Below, piece by piece: positions 51,456-60,438 of a stretch of DNA of 64,000 bases. Position 1 is the stretch's first letter, and each line of letters begins with the position of its first letter. The translations under genes were made by a program, and so were the position numbers. The notes beneath the pieces are model-generated. The model ran no database searches. It was not told the origin of the DNA and was given only the letters and a program-made list of their open reading frames with translations. The stretch comes from CAZONU01 sp965370045 (GTDB lineage Bacteria > Planctomycetota > SZUA-567 > JAKLDR01), in contig CBDUSI010000007.1 in NCBI GenBank assembly GCA_965370045.1, positions 1-64,000 on the forward strand, in the 5' to 3' direction.

Positions 51456-51549
51456 GGTTCCTCTCCTTCGACCGATCCGTGACCCACACCTGTACTCGTG
51501 CAGGCGGGACCCACGCTGTGACGCATTGGCATGACAGGCGCTCTCTCCG

Positions 51550-51912
51550 CTACACCCAGTGGCCCTCCACGTCAGCGTCCTTCGCCTCCTGGAGTTGGCC
51601 AGCTTTGAAATTCTCCAGCGCCTCGGCCACGGTTCCCTCAGCCCCCGTCACGATCTTGATCCCGGCGGCGGACAGCGTCCGGAAGGCGTTCGGGCCGACG
51701 TGGCCGGTAACCACGACCTCCGCACTCTTGGCAGAGACGTTCTGCGCCGCCTGGATCCCCGCGCCCTGTGGCGCGTTGAGGTTCTGCGCGTTATCGACGG
51801 CTTCGAAATCCCCCGAGTCGGTCTCCACAACGATGAAATACTTGGCCCGCCCGAATCGCGGATCCACTTGGCTGGAAAGCTCCGTGCCTTGGGACGTGAT
51901 GGCCACCTTCAT
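51550..51912 (-). CDS. NifX-type dinitrogenase-cofactor domain protein
   Basis: 120 aa, paralogous to 51099 (MKVAITSQGTELSSQVDPRFGRAKYF, IVTGAEGTVAEAL, ending DADVEGHWV as does the other). A tandem duplication is likely. It has no Cys at the GHVGP position and none elsewhere, so its ligand set must differ from that of its neighbour. The 51456-51549 gap shows no clear promoter. Confidence 0.92.
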   Translation of the reverse strand: MKVAITSQGTELSSQVDPRFGRAKYFIVVETDSGDFEAVDNAQNLNAPQGAGIQAAQNVSAKSAEVVVTGHVGPNAFRTLSAAGIKIVTGAEGTVAEALENFKAGQLQEAKDADVEGHWV

Positions 51913-51927
51913 CTCCTGCCTCCTTCC

Positions 51928-52329
51928 TCACCTTGTCTGCCATGGTTCTCGCCCGCCGCGGAAGCATCGGCCCCCGCGTCCACGACCCCGCTCTCGGCCA
52001 CAGCCGGGCATCCAGAAACCGGGGCCGGGCAACCTGCCCGCGAGAAATGCATTCAACACGGTCTTGACGTCACCGGCCACGAAAGGGATAAGCCTTATGC
52101 CGGAAGCGGCGATCAGGGCAGCCAGCGGCCGGGAAATCGCACCGCAGATCAGCGTTTGAATCTGGAGTTGTCTGAGCTGGGCCACGCGCCTTGATGGGAA
52201 GCAATGGAGCAAGGTCTGCTCCCGCTCGTTGAGTTGTCTCCCCTCTTCCACCTCTACCAGAAGTAGGCGCTGTGAATGGTCGAAGACCGGCGAAATCCTC
52301 CCGTTCCACACCGCGAGCGCTATTCTCAT
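51928..52329 (-). CDS. NifX-type protein with Cys/Gly/Arg-rich tail
   Basis: 133 aa. RIALAVWNGRISPVFDHSQRL and LICGAISRPLAALIAASGI place it in the NifX family. The tail (WMPGCGRERGRGRGG, CFRGGRE) is rich in Gly and Arg. A Cys after the ILC motif and two in the tail could bind metal. It overlaps the sigma-54 regulator gene by 4 bp. Confidence 0.85.
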   Translation of the reverse strand: MRIALAVWNGRISPVFDHSQRLLLVEVEEGRQLNEREQTLLHCFPSRRVAQLRQLQIQTLICGAISRPLAALIAASGIRLIPFVAGDVKTVLNAFLAGRLPGPGFWMPGCGRERGRGRGGRCFRGGREPWQTR

Positions 52330-53759
52330 TTCGCCTCCCCCCGCCGCTTTCGGCGCCGGTCCCCTTTGGGGGGCTTCAGACCCAGGGACTTTATCTTCCG
52401 AAACAGCGTGCTCTTGTGAATGCCAAGTTCCCTGGCGGCGGCGAGACGGTTGAAATCGTTTCGCCGGAGCGTCGCCATTACCAGCTGCGCTTCTACACTC
52501 TTTACGGCAGCGGAGGCGGCCCCGGGACCGGGAAGCTGAATGACGTTTCCCCGGCAGTGTTCTGGCAGATGGTCGGGCTGGATAAAGCCATCCCGGCAGA
52601 GCACGAAAGCGTGTTCAATCGCGTTCTCTAGCTGGCGTACGTTTCCGGGGTATTCACAGGCCATCAACAGGGCCATGGCCTCGGTGCCCACGCTTTCCAG
52701 GGGCTTATTACGCAGGCGGTTGAAGCGAGCCACGAAATGGTCCACCAGCAACGGGATGTCCTCTCTCCGCTCACGGAGCGGGGGCATCTCCAGCTTTATC
52801 ACGTTCACCCGGTAAAAGAGGTCGGACCGGAAGCGGCCTTCCCCCACCAAGGCGGCCAAATCCTTATTGCTGGCGACGATGATCCGGACGTTGGCCTCCA
52901 CAGTTTCGGTCCCACCCAGCGGCTCGTAGCTCTTCTCCTGAAGCACCCGCAGCATCCGGACCTGCAGCGCCGGAGAGACGTCTCCGATCTCGTCAAGGAA
53001 GAGCGTGCCTCCCTCGGCTACAGCAAAGCGGCCGGGTTTGTTCCGGACGGCCCCGGTGAAAGCTCCTGTCTTGTATCCGAAGAGCTCGGACTCTAACAGT
53101 GTGTCGGGGAGCGCGCCGCAGTTCACGGCCACGAACGGCTTCTCGCGACGAGGGCTGAGGTCGTGCAGCGCACGGGCCAGGAGTTCCTTGCCGGTGCCGG
53201 TCTCGCCCTGAATGAGGACTGTGCTGTCGCTGGAGGCCACCTCTGGAAGCACCTGGAATATCTCTTGCATGGCCCAGCTGTGACCTATCAGGTTGCCGAA
53301 GCCGGCGCGGCCTTCCAATTCCTTGCGGAGTTCCTCCACCAGGCTGAGGTCGCGGAAGGTCTCCACACCGCCGATCACCTTGCCCCAGTAATCGCGGAGC
53401 AGGGCCGTGGAGATGCTTACCGGAACGCTCTTGCCTTGCGCGTCCACCACTACGGCCGGCCTGTTGATGATCGCCTTCCCGCTCTCCATGGTGCGGCGCA
53501 GGGCGCAGTCCGTCTCGCACATGCTGGAGCGGAACACCTCGGAACAGGGCCTGCCCAGCGCATCCTTCCGCGGTATCCCGGTAATGTCCTCGGCAGCCCG
53601 GTTGAAGGAAGTGATCCGCCAGTCCCTGTCCACGGTGAACACCCCGTCCGAGATGCTCTCCAGGATGATGTTGACCGTTCCATCCGGACAGCGCTCGCCG
53701 CGCTGCTCGGCCTCGTCCCTCGGATTTCCCCGGAACCTGGTGTCGGACGCAGCGCTCAC
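52326..53759 (-). CDS. PAS-domain sigma-54-dependent regulator
   Basis: 477 aa from GTG 53759 (GAGGG upstream); a TTG at 53819 would add 20 residues. An N-terminal PAS domain (about 30-140) has Cys in SSMCETDCALRR, possibly a redox or metal switch. AAA+ has GETGTGKE, GAFTGA and EIGDVSPALQ; the C-terminal Fis HTH is RELGIHKSTLFRKIKSLG. There is no receiver, so it probably senses directly. Its target is likely the NifX run. Confidence 0.9.
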   Translation of the reverse strand: MSAASDTRFRGNPRDEAEQRGERCPDGTVNIILESISDGVFTVDRDWRITSFNRAAEDITGIPRKDALGRPCSEVFRSSMCETDCALRRTMESGKAIINRPAVVVDAQGKSVPVSISTALLRDYWGKVIGGVETFRDLSLVEELRKELEGRAGFGNLIGHSWAMQEIFQVLPEVASSDSTVLIQGETGTGKELLARALHDLSPRREKPFVAVNCGALPDTLLESELFGYKTGAFTGAVRNKPGRFAVAEGGTLFLDEIGDVSPALQVRMLRVLQEKSYEPLGGTETVEANVRIIVASNKDLAALVGEGRFRSDLFYRVNVIKLEMPPLRERREDIPLLVDHFVARFNRLRNKPLESVGTEAMALLMACEYPGNVRQLENAIEHAFVLCRDGFIQPDHLPEHCRGNVIQLPGPGAASAAVKSVEAQLVMATLRRNDFNRLAAARELGIHKSTLFRKIKSLGLKPPKGDRRRKRRGEAK

Positions 53760-53827
53760 CCCGCTTGACCCTCGAATTGATCGTAGTCGCAAGTGGACAC
53801 CGCTGAACCTCTTTCCCAACCGGTCAC

Positions 53828-55390
53828 TCAGCCACCGTTCTCTTCGCTCATTATCTCTTCCAACTCCCGGGCGCGGTTGAAGTTCTCAATGCGAACCAGG
53901 ACCTTTCTCACGCCAGGGACGGACTCGATGGCCTCCTTGATCGCCGGGGCCAGGCTGAAAGCCATCGGGCAGACGGGAGAGGACGGCCTGAAGGTGAAGG
54001 ATACGTCACCGGCCTCGCTTATCGCTATATCGCGCACCAGGCCCATCCGCAGCACGTCCAGCCCCGCGCCGGGGTCGACGATCCCGGCCAGGTGCTCTTC
54101 AATGGCGCCCCTGAGGTCCCGCTCGCCGGGCTGGTCTCCCATCTTCTTCTCCTCCGAGCTGTGCGTGGGTGCGTTCAGGTGCTCGAGCCCGCCGGCACGG
54201 TACTCGCGAAGGGACTCCTCCGCCGTTCCTGCGCGGGAGCGCAGCACCTCCACGCCGTTGTCACGCAACCCGTGGAAAGCGATCTCCCCGATTTCCCGCA
54301 ACAATATCGCGTCGAGTTCGTGTTCCTTAACGAAGCGGTTGATCACCGCCAGACCGGCCCTGACGGTCTTGTCGACGAAGGGATTCACCTCCGTAGCGAT
54401 CTCGATGACGCTACTCCCATCAACCGTCGCGATAAGGAACCATGGGGCCCTGCCGAAGTGGGCTTCCACCTCTGCCGAGAGGCCGTCAGCGGATTGGACG
54501 GGCACCAGGACACGCCGTTTGGGGTTCCGGTAGGGTTCGAGGTGCAGGATCACTCCCTCCACCTTGGGCTGCCGTTCCTTGATGAGCCGTTGGGCCTCGT
54601 GGGAAAGCGCGTGGCTTCTGTTCACGTCCATGGAGCCGGTAACCCACACGTGCGCTTCCACGAAGAAATAGGGGCCCGCTTTCCTGGAGCTGACCTTTTC
54701 GACCTTGCGGACGCCCGGTATCCCCAACAGTACAGCCACGACCGCGTGCTCCAGGTCGGGATCGACCGAGGCGTCCATGAGGGCAAGAAGCGCTCCCCAG
54801 CCGGTTTTCAGGCCGGTCCAGATGACCACGCCCGATATGACAATCGTGGCAACGCCCTCGATGCCCGGCCAGCCAAGACGAGACATCAGCACGGCGACGA
54901 AGACGAGCACGGATGAATACGCATCCATCCGGGTCTCTGCCGCCGTCACGGCTAAGCTTTGCGAGCCCGTGGAAGCGCTCACGCGCCCCTCCCAGCGGGA
55001 GAGCAGGAGCGCCACGCCCACGGAGAGCCCCGCGGCGGCCATGGCCGGCACGGCATGGACCACGGCGATTGGGGTCCGGAGCACGGCCATGCCCCTCCAC
55101 AGAAGGGTGCCGCCCAAGTAGACGACCAGCCCCGAAATCAGCAGCGCCGCGAGGGTCTCGGCGCGATAGAATCCGTAGGGGAACCGCCGCGTTGGCTCTC
55201 TTCCCGCCAGCGACAGGCCGAACCACGAGGCCGCCAGCGCAAGAAGGTCCGCGCCGGAGTGGAGGGCGTCGGCGACGAGCGCCGTCGAGCCGGCCACGTA
55301 ACCGATGGCCGCCTTGGTGATGGCCAACAACAAGGTGATCACCGCGGCGATTGCCGCGGTTCGCCTGGCCTTGATCAACCCCTCTCGCAC
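53828..55390 (-). CDS. CDF metal transporter fused to NifX-like and DUF59 domains
   Basis: 520 aa from GTG 55390 with GGAGGA five bases upstream; GTG 55444 overlaps the upstream gene. Residues ~1-290 are a cation diffusion facilitator, with the site ADALHSGAD in TM2. The TM5 site reads ETRMD where the usual motif is H-x3-D. Then a NifX-like domain (~295-405, VEAHFGRAPWFLIATVD) and a C-terminal MIP18/DUF59 domain (~425-520, VDPGAGLDVLRMGLV, SSPVCPMAF) follow. Joining a membrane metal pump to FeS/cofactor domains is uncommon, so it may link iron or other metal efflux to cluster status. Confidence 0.9.
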   Translation of the reverse strand: MREGLIKARRTAAIAAVITLLLAITKAAIGYVAGSTALVADALHSGADLLALAASWFGLSLAGREPTRRFPYGFYRAETLAALLISGLVVYLGGTLLWRGMAVLRTPIAVVHAVPAMAAAGLSVGVALLLSRWEGRVSASTGSQSLAVTAAETRMDAYSSVLVFVAVLMSRLGWPGIEGVATIVISGVVIWTGLKTGWGALLALMDASVDPDLEHAVVAVLLGIPGVRKVEKVSSRKAGPYFFVEAHVWVTGSMDVNRSHALSHEAQRLIKERQPKVEGVILHLEPYRNPKRRVLVPVQSADGLSAEVEAHFGRAPWFLIATVDGSSVIEIATEVNPFVDKTVRAGLAVINRFVKEHELDAILLREIGEIAFHGLRDNGVEVLRSRAGTAEESLREYRAGGLEHLNAPTHSSEEKKMGDQPGERDLRGAIEEHLAGIVDPGAGLDVLRMGLVRDIAISEAGDVSFTFRPSSPVCPMAFSLAPAIKEAIESVPGVRKVLVRIENFNRARELEEIMSEENGG

Positions 55391-55413
55391 GGCTCCTCCG
55401 GCCCTCGCCTCTG

Positions 55414-56286
55414 CTATCCCAATGCCCGCGCCATGTTCTTCCACACGTCTCTGATGTCCCCAGCCACCGGGCCATCGGTGTGCTCCACGACGGACTTTCT
55501 TTCCACCTGCGCCGCTGTGACCGCCTTGTCATAGCGGATTCTCCCGGCCGGTTCAAGCCCGCGCGAGGAAGCGCGGCGCATGATCTCCTCGGTCATCTCC
55601 GGGTTCAGGTCGAACTTGTTCACGCAGACCGCGGTACGGGTCCCGAAATGCTTGGTCAGGTCGGCGACGCGCTCCAGGTCGTGAACGCCGGCGACAGTTG
55701 GCTCGGTAACGACCAGGACAAGGTCCGCGCCGGTGATCGAGGCGATCACCGGGCAGCCGATGCCCGGGGCGCCGTCGGCGATGAGGTAGGGGTGATTCCC
55801 ATCTTCGGCGATTTGTTTGGCTTGATTCCTCACCAAGGTCACCAGCTTCCCCGAGTTCTCCTCGGCCACGCCCAGGCGGGCGTGGACCATGGGGCCGAAG
55901 CGCGTGTCGGAGACGAACCACCGGCCGTTGACCACGGATTCAAACTCAATCGCCTTCTCCGGACAGAACCACGCGCACACCCCGCATCCCTCGCAGGCGA
56001 CCGGGTCCACCTGGTAGTCACCGGTGGAGCTCTTCCTGATCGCGTCGAAGCGACACAACTCAACGCATGTCCCGCAGCCGGTGCACTTCTCGGGCAGGAT
56101 CCGGGCCTGCTTGCCCCCGCTGAAATCCTCCTCGTGCTTGACGGTCGGCCCCAGAACGAGGTGTAGATCCGCGGCGTCCACATCGCAGTCGGCCAGCACC
56201 GGCCTTTTCGCCAGAGCGGCGAAGGACGCCACCACGCTGGTCTTGCCCGTACCGCCCTTGCCACTGATGACCACGAGCTCTTTCAT
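55414..56286 (-). CDS. MinD-family ATPase with inserted 2[4Fe-4S] ferredoxin domain
   Basis: 290 aa. P-loop VISGKGGTGKTS, then CTGCGTCVELCRFDAI and CEGCGVCAWFCPEKAI, followed by DGAPGIGCPVIAS and VVTEPTV of the deviant-Walker MinD/Mrp group. It pairs with a paralogue overlapping by 4 bp. Such pairs accompany NifX-type proteins in sulfate reducers' Orp loci and other anaerobes. Confidence 0.92.
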   Translation of the reverse strand: MKELVVISGKGGTGKTSVVASFAALAKRPVLADCDVDAADLHLVLGPTVKHEEDFSGGKQARILPEKCTGCGTCVELCRFDAIRKSSTGDYQVDPVACEGCGVCAWFCPEKAIEFESVVNGRWFVSDTRFGPMVHARLGVAEENSGKLVTLVRNQAKQIAEDGNHPYLIADGAPGIGCPVIASITGADLVLVVTEPTVAGVHDLERVADLTKHFGTRTAVCVNKFDLNPEMTEEIMRRASSRGLEPAGRIRYDKAVTAAQVERKSVVEHTDGPVAGDIRDVWKNMARALG

Positions 56287-57158
56287 CGCTTCTCCGCTCC
56301 ACCGTTGCCCGCTAGCTGCCGGATTCGGTCCCAAAGCCTCAGAAACTGTCTCTCGTAGCCCGGCACCGCGTCCACCGCTACCTCGCCGCGTGAGTAGGCC
56401 TCGGCCACGCGGCGGTCGTCGGGGATCTCGCCGAGGATGGCCACGTCTCGCTCCGCGCAGAAGGCTCTGGCGCTCTCGTTTTCCTCCTCGTGGCGGTTCA
56501 CCACCACGGCATGCGGCAGCCCCAGTTCGCGGACCATGTCCAGCGCGAGACCCAGATCGTTGAGGCCAAAGGGCGTGGGCTCGGTAACGAGAAGCACGAG
56601 GTCCACGCCGGAGACAGCCACGATGACCGGGCAGGAGGTGCCCGGCGGCGCGTCCAGGAAATTGACGGTGCGATTCTCACTCTTGACTGTCTCTCGCTTA
56701 ACCGCCCGGATCAGCGGCGGGCTCATGGCCTCGCCAACCCTGAGTTTGCCATGCACGAAGCTGATTTCGCCGGCCGTCCCTTTCTCCACCACGCCGATGT
56801 CGCGGGGCACCTCGCGGATGGCACCCTCGGGACAGACGCGCGCGCAGCCGCCGCAGCCGTGGCACAATTCCGGAAAGGTGAGCACCTTCTTCTTGATGCA
56901 GGCGATAGCGTTGTACGCACATATCTGGGCGCACGTGCCGCAGCCGGTGCACTTTTCTTCGTCCACCTCGGGCACGGGGATGCCGACCGGGTCTGAGCTT
57001 TCGATTGTCGGGTGGAGAAAGAGATGCCCGTTGGGCTCCTCCACGTCGCAGTCGAGGCAAGAGACGTTCCACCCCGCCCGGGCCGCGACCAAGGCGAGAT
57101 TCACCGCCACGGTGGTCTTGCCCGTACCCCCCTTGCCGCTGGCAATGGCGATGTCCAT
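56283..57158 (-). CDS. MinD-family ATPase with inserted 2[4Fe-4S] ferredoxin domain
   Basis: 291 aa. P-loop IASGKGGTGKTT, ferredoxin motifs CTGCGTCAQICAYNAI and CHGCGGCARVCPEGAI, DAPPGTSCPVIVA and LLVTEPTPFG. It is a paralogue of the gene at 55414; the two probably act as a heterodimer. A one-base stop/start overlap (TAATG) couples it to the DUF89 gene. Confidence 0.92.
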   Translation of the reverse strand: MDIAIASGKGGTGKTTVAVNLALVAARAGWNVSCLDCDVEEPNGHLFLHPTIESSDPVGIPVPEVDEEKCTGCGTCAQICAYNAIACIKKKVLTFPELCHGCGGCARVCPEGAIREVPRDIGVVEKGTAGEISFVHGKLRVGEAMSPPLIRAVKRETVKSENRTVNFLDAPPGTSCPVIVAVSGVDLVLLVTEPTPFGLNDLGLALDMVRELGLPHAVVVNRHEEENESARAFCAERDVAILGEIPDDRRVAEAYSRGEVAVDAVPGYERQFLRLWDRIRQLAGNGGAEKR

Positions 57159-58015
57159 TATTCTGCCCCTCCCTGAAGCACCAGGCTGCCCACCGGGCAG
57201 CCCAGATGTCCCGCGATCACGGAGCACTTGGCCTTGAGGAGGAAGAAGATGGGCCCCTCCACATCGCTAAGCGTCTCGTAGTTGCCCTGGCCCTTGGCCA
57301 GCACGAGGTCGGCTCCGTCGAATCGTCGGCGGAATTCCTCGGAGCAATCCTCTAGAATCGTGCCCGGTGCGTCCGATCCGGAATCTATCACCTCGACCAG
57401 CTCGGCCATGCCGCTGGCCTCCGCATCTGCAATCGTCGCGTCATTGATGACCGGAGCCCCGCGGACGGCGAAGGCCACTTTCTCGGGGCCGAGATGCTCA
57501 ACGAGGAGTCGGTCGAGAATGATCTCGCCGGCGTTGTCGCCGATGTAGAGGATTCGCCCGGCGGATTCGGCCGCCCGGCGGAATCGGCCCACGGCTTCGA
57601 CGTCCAGCAACGCGTCCAGCGAGTCCTCGATCACGCCAGCGATCTCGGCTTCCTCGATGCTGCTCTTTACCCCCAGGTCGATGACATTCCCGGCCGCAGC
57701 CAGGCGCACCGCCGCCTCGAACGGATCGTTGGCCTCCTCAACCCGCCGGCGAAGCCCCGGATAGAGGTCCAGGGCGAAGCGATTGAGGCGTTCCTTGACC
57801 TCGCGGTAAGGGTCCGGGTTGCCGGTCGCCTCGCGGATGAGCCTGTGAATAACCTGCCCCATCGCTGGCGGGGACCGGCGCAGGTCCATCTCGCCCGCCG
57901 CTCGGAGAACTTCGCGGAGGACCTTTTCCTGCACGGCCTCGTCGCCGGTTACGCGCCTCAGCGCGTCCAGCGTCTGGCGCAGAAAACACGGGATGCAGTC
58001 GAAGTACGTGCGCAT
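57158..58015 (-). CDS. DUF89 (damage-control phosphatase-like) protein
   Basis: 285 aa. It begins YFDCIPCFLRQTLDA and carries LYIGDNAGEIILDRLL, IVRGAPVIND-like AVRGAPVINDATIAD and VLAKGQGNYETL, the metal-binding motifs of the ARMT1/DUF89 family. Prokaryotic members with the CxxC start are common next to MinD-ferredoxin ATPases. Substrate unknown. Confidence 0.88.
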   Translation of the reverse strand: MRTYFDCIPCFLRQTLDALRRVTGDEAVQEKVLREVLRAAGEMDLRRSPPAMGQVIHRLIREATGNPDPYREVKERLNRFALDLYPGLRRRVEEANDPFEAAVRLAAAGNVIDLGVKSSIEEAEIAGVIEDSLDALLDVEAVGRFRRAAESAGRILYIGDNAGEIILDRLLVEHLGPEKVAFAVRGAPVINDATIADAEASGMAELVEVIDSGSDAPGTILEDCSEEFRRRFDGADLVLAKGQGNYETLSDVEGPIFFLLKAKCSVIAGHLGCPVGSLVLQGGAE

Positions 58016-58017
58016 GG

Positions 58018-58635
58018 CTACTCCGAATCTCCCTTCCCGCCGGCGAGGCGCTGCGCGACTTCGGCTACGCGGCGCCCGAGGTTCCTGGCGGTTTCCAGCC
58101 CGATCTCGTCCCCCACAATCCCGCCCGGACCGCCGCTCCACAGCGCGGCCCCGAAGTGCGCCATCGGCCGGCCATCGCCCACGACGACCATGTCGTGGCA
58201 GAGCATCGCCGCCTGCACGGCCTGGATGGTAAGTTCCTGCCCTCCGTTGCGCACGCCCCCGACCGCCAGGACGGCCCCCACCTTGCCCCGCCAGAGGAAC
58301 CCGTTGCGTCGGAACATGACGGAGCGGTCCAGGAAGGCCTTGCACTGGGAGGTCATCGAGCCCAGGTAAACGGGTGTTCCGACGATGATGCCGACGATCT
58401 CCGGTCGGCGGAGCGCGGGAAGTGTCTCCCGGGTGAAGTCATCCTCCTGGCTGCACTCCAGCGCCTTGCCGCACCGGCCGCAGGCCAGGCACCCGCGGAC
58501 CTCCAGCCCCGCCAATTCCAGAAGTTCCGTCTCCACTCCCGGCGCAGCAGACTGCGCGGCCTCCAGGCAGACGCCCAGCGCTTCCGCGGTTGTCTTGCCC
58601 TTCCGCGGGCTGCACGAGACACCGATGATTTTCAT
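58018..58635 (-). CDS. NADPH-dependent FMN reductase/flavodoxin-like protein
   Basis: 205 aa. KIIGVSCSPRKGKTTAEA is the FMN phosphate loop; GCLACGRCGKALECSQEDDF is the Cys-rich insert of the iron-sulfur flavoprotein (Isf)-like group; GTPVYLGSMTSQ fits the flavin site. It may pass electrons between a ferredoxin and the FeS machinery beside it. Overlaps the methyltransferase gene by 4 bp. Confidence 0.85.
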   Translation of the reverse strand: MKIIGVSCSPRKGKTTAEALGVCLEAAQSAAPGVETELLELAGLEVRGCLACGRCGKALECSQEDDFTRETLPALRRPEIVGIIVGTPVYLGSMTSQCKAFLDRSVMFRRNGFLWRGKVGAVLAVGGVRNGGQELTIQAVQAAMLCHDMVVVGDGRPMAHFGAALWSGGPGGIVGDEIGLETARNLGRRVAEVAQRLAGGKGDSE

Positions 58636-59210
58636 GTGCGTTTCCCCCTCGGTTTCATGAACCTGAAAACGCGCCCACGAGTGACGTTCCCGTCGTGGAG
58701 GAGCGTCCTCCGGCGTTCACCTTTGAGGCGAAAGCCCGCGCGCCGCACTTCCTTCAGTACGCGTTCGAAGGTCATCCCGTATTTCTTCAGGTGTGTTGGA
58801 TAACAGGACAGGACGCCGTCGGGTTTCAAGGTTCTGTAGACTTCCCGCAAGGCGACCGCCCTCTGAGATCGCTCGGGGAGGTAACCGCGGTGCAATACGT
58901 CGTAGAGCAGCACCAAGTCGATGCGCACGCTCCGCACCGGGATTCCCCGGCCGTCGACTGCGTGTACCGGGACAACGTTGCCCAGCCCCTCTTTCCTGGC
59001 GGTGCGCATCAGCCCGGAGAGCTTCTTCCTGTCCTTGTCCGCCGCATATACGCGGCCGCGCTTTCCCACAATCCTCGCCGCGGGGATCGTATACTTGCCT
59101 TCCCCACACCCGAAGTCCAGGACGAATTGCCCGCGGCTGACGCCCACCTCCCTGAGGAATCCTTCGCCGCGTCCGCGCAGCCAGCGTCTCTCGGAAGCTT
59201 TCGCCGCCAT
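58632..59210 (-). CDS. Class I SAM-dependent methyltransferase
   Basis: 192 aa from ATG 59210 with GGGGTAAAG upstream. Motif I is VLDFGCGEGKYTIPAA; a YDVLHRGYLPERSQR strand and a basic C-terminus follow. It has the general features of UbiE/small-molecule methyltransferases. Being after a radical SAM gene, it may take part in a cofactor or RNA modification pathway; not determined. Confidence 0.8.
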   Translation of the reverse strand: MAAKASERRWLRGRGEGFLREVGVSRGQFVLDFGCGEGKYTIPAARIVGKRGRVYAADKDRKKLSGLMRTARKEGLGNVVPVHAVDGRGIPVRSVRIDLVLLYDVLHRGYLPERSQRAVALREVYRTLKPDGVLSCYPTHLKKYGMTFERVLKEVRRAGFRLKGERRRTLLHDGNVTRGRVFRFMKPRGKRT

Positions 59211-59214
59211 CACT

Positions 59215-60153
59215 TTACCCCGACCGCTCTTCGCCGGCCCTGGCCTTGTAGTAGACCTCTCCGCCGGAATCTTCCGTAACGAGAATCCTGCTGCCCGCAA
59301 GCTCCTCGACGTACTTCACCACTTCGTTCCGGTGCAGCCCCAGGCCCTCCGCGATGTCTTTGACCGTGCAGGGGCGCCGGCGAAGGAGCCCCAGCACATC
59401 TTCACGATGGGCGGTGAATTCCCTCTGTTGATGTGTGCCCTGGTAGTCCGCGATGACTTCCGCACGACCGCCAAATGTCGCCGCGAGACACTCCATCTGG
59501 TCCTGGGGCACCGAGTAGGCGAAGCTCTCCGCGGGCGGGCGCGTGACCGTGTTGAGCTGCACCCGCTCGGGATCAACCCGCCGAACGATGCCGGCGATTT
59601 TCTCGACCTCGGCCAGGATCGCCGTCACGCCGCCCAGGAGAAAGACCTCCAGCCAGCAGCGGCCAGTGTACTCGCGGCTGAAGGTGATCAAGCCTTCGGC
59701 TATCCCGTCGAAGTCGAGCCCCTGGTGAGGCCGGTTCACGTGGCGGAAGGTTCCGGCGTCACCGGCGTCCAAGGACGGGATCACGAGATCAGCCTCCATG
59801 AGACCCGTGCGCACCCCGGGGTCCCCAAGCAGTGATCCGTTAGTCAGCACGGCGACCGGCACCTCGGTCATGCGTTTTATGCTCGCGATCAGCTCGCCGA
59901 GCCTTGAGTAGAGCGTAGGCTCGCCCGAGCCGGAGAGCGTGATGTAGTCGGGCCTTGAACCCAGAGACGACTCCACCTCGCCCAGTACCTCGTCCAGCGG
60001 GATCCACTCCTTCCGATCAAGCGTCTTGTGTGTCGTCCGGCCCAGTTGACAGTAGATGCAGTCGTAGGTGCACGTCTTGAAGGGGACGAGATCCACCCCC
60101 AGCGAGCGCCCCAGGCGGCGCGAGGGAACCGGGCCGAAAACGTGAGCCGCCAT
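59215..60153 (-). CDS. Radical SAM protein (wyosine-like group) with winged-helix tail
   Basis: 312 aa from ATG 60153 with GTAGGAGG. FGPVPSRRLGRSLGVD and CTYDCIYCQLG mark the group of radical SAM proteins annotated as Fe-S oxidoreductases in many anaerobes. LSGSGEPTLYS is the SAM-binding GEPT motif. The C-terminal 75 residues form a likely winged helix (VKDIAEGLGLHRNEVVKYV). Its substrate is unknown. Confidence 0.87.
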   Translation of the reverse strand: MAAHVFGPVPSRRLGRSLGVDLVPFKTCTYDCIYCQLGRTTHKTLDRKEWIPLDEVLGEVESSLGSRPDYITLSGSGEPTLYSRLGELIASIKRMTEVPVAVLTNGSLLGDPGVRTGLMEADLVIPSLDAGDAGTFRHVNRPHQGLDFDGIAEGLITFSREYTGRCWLEVFLLGGVTAILAEVEKIAGIVRRVDPERVQLNTVTRPPAESFAYSVPQDQMECLAATFGGRAEVIADYQGTHQQREFTAHREDVLGLLRRRPCTVKDIAEGLGLHRNEVVKYVEELAGSRILVTEDSGGEVYYKARAGEERSG

Positions 60154-60161
60154 TCGACCTC

Positions 60162-60428
60162 CTACCTGCACGGGGACGAGTCGCATCGCGTGTCGCGTCC
60201 GCAGCAAGGCCTGTCTCGCCCACAGGAGGGTGCGCGTGAGCCGCTCCCGGAACCGTAGTCGGTGGCGTGAAACCCGCTTCCTTTGAAGATCACGCCCGCG
60301 CCGGCGCTGATCACCCGGCGGGCCGGGCCGCCGCACTCGGGGCATTGTTTAAGCGGCTTCTCAGTCATCGACTGGAACCTCTCGAAGCGCTTGCCCGTCC
60401 GCTGACACTCGTACTCGTACGTGGGCAT
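60162..60428 (-). CDS. FmdB-type zinc-ribbon protein with Cys-rich tail
   Basis: 88 aa from ATG 60428 with AGGGAGG. MPTYEYECQRTGKRFERFQSM and CPECGGPARRV are FmdB features (first pair CxxT, second CxxC). The tail CGRDRPCCGRDTRCDSSPC is unusually Cys-rich and may bind metal; compare the plain tail of the family member at 44046. Confidence 0.85.
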   Translation of the reverse strand: MPTYEYECQRTGKRFERFQSMTEKPLKQCPECGGPARRVISAGAGVIFKGSGFHATDYGSGSGSRAPSCGRDRPCCGRDTRCDSSPCR

Positions 60429-60438
60429 GACGTCCTCC

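Noticed and set aside
51456..51549. TTGGCATGACAGGCGC as a sigma-54 promoter between the NifX genes
   Set aside because: It points away from the minus-strand genes and lacks TTGC at -12; the opposite strand has only N9-spaced look-alikes.
51099..52329. Nitrogenase cofactor synthesis locus
   Set aside because: No nifH, nifD, nifK or NifB radical SAM gene is present; NifX-type domains alone do not show nitrogen fixation.
53760..53827. CGGTGTCCACTTGC upstream of the PAS/sigma-54 regulator as a -24/-12 promoter
   Set aside because: GG-to-GC spacing is 9 and the -24 element is poor.
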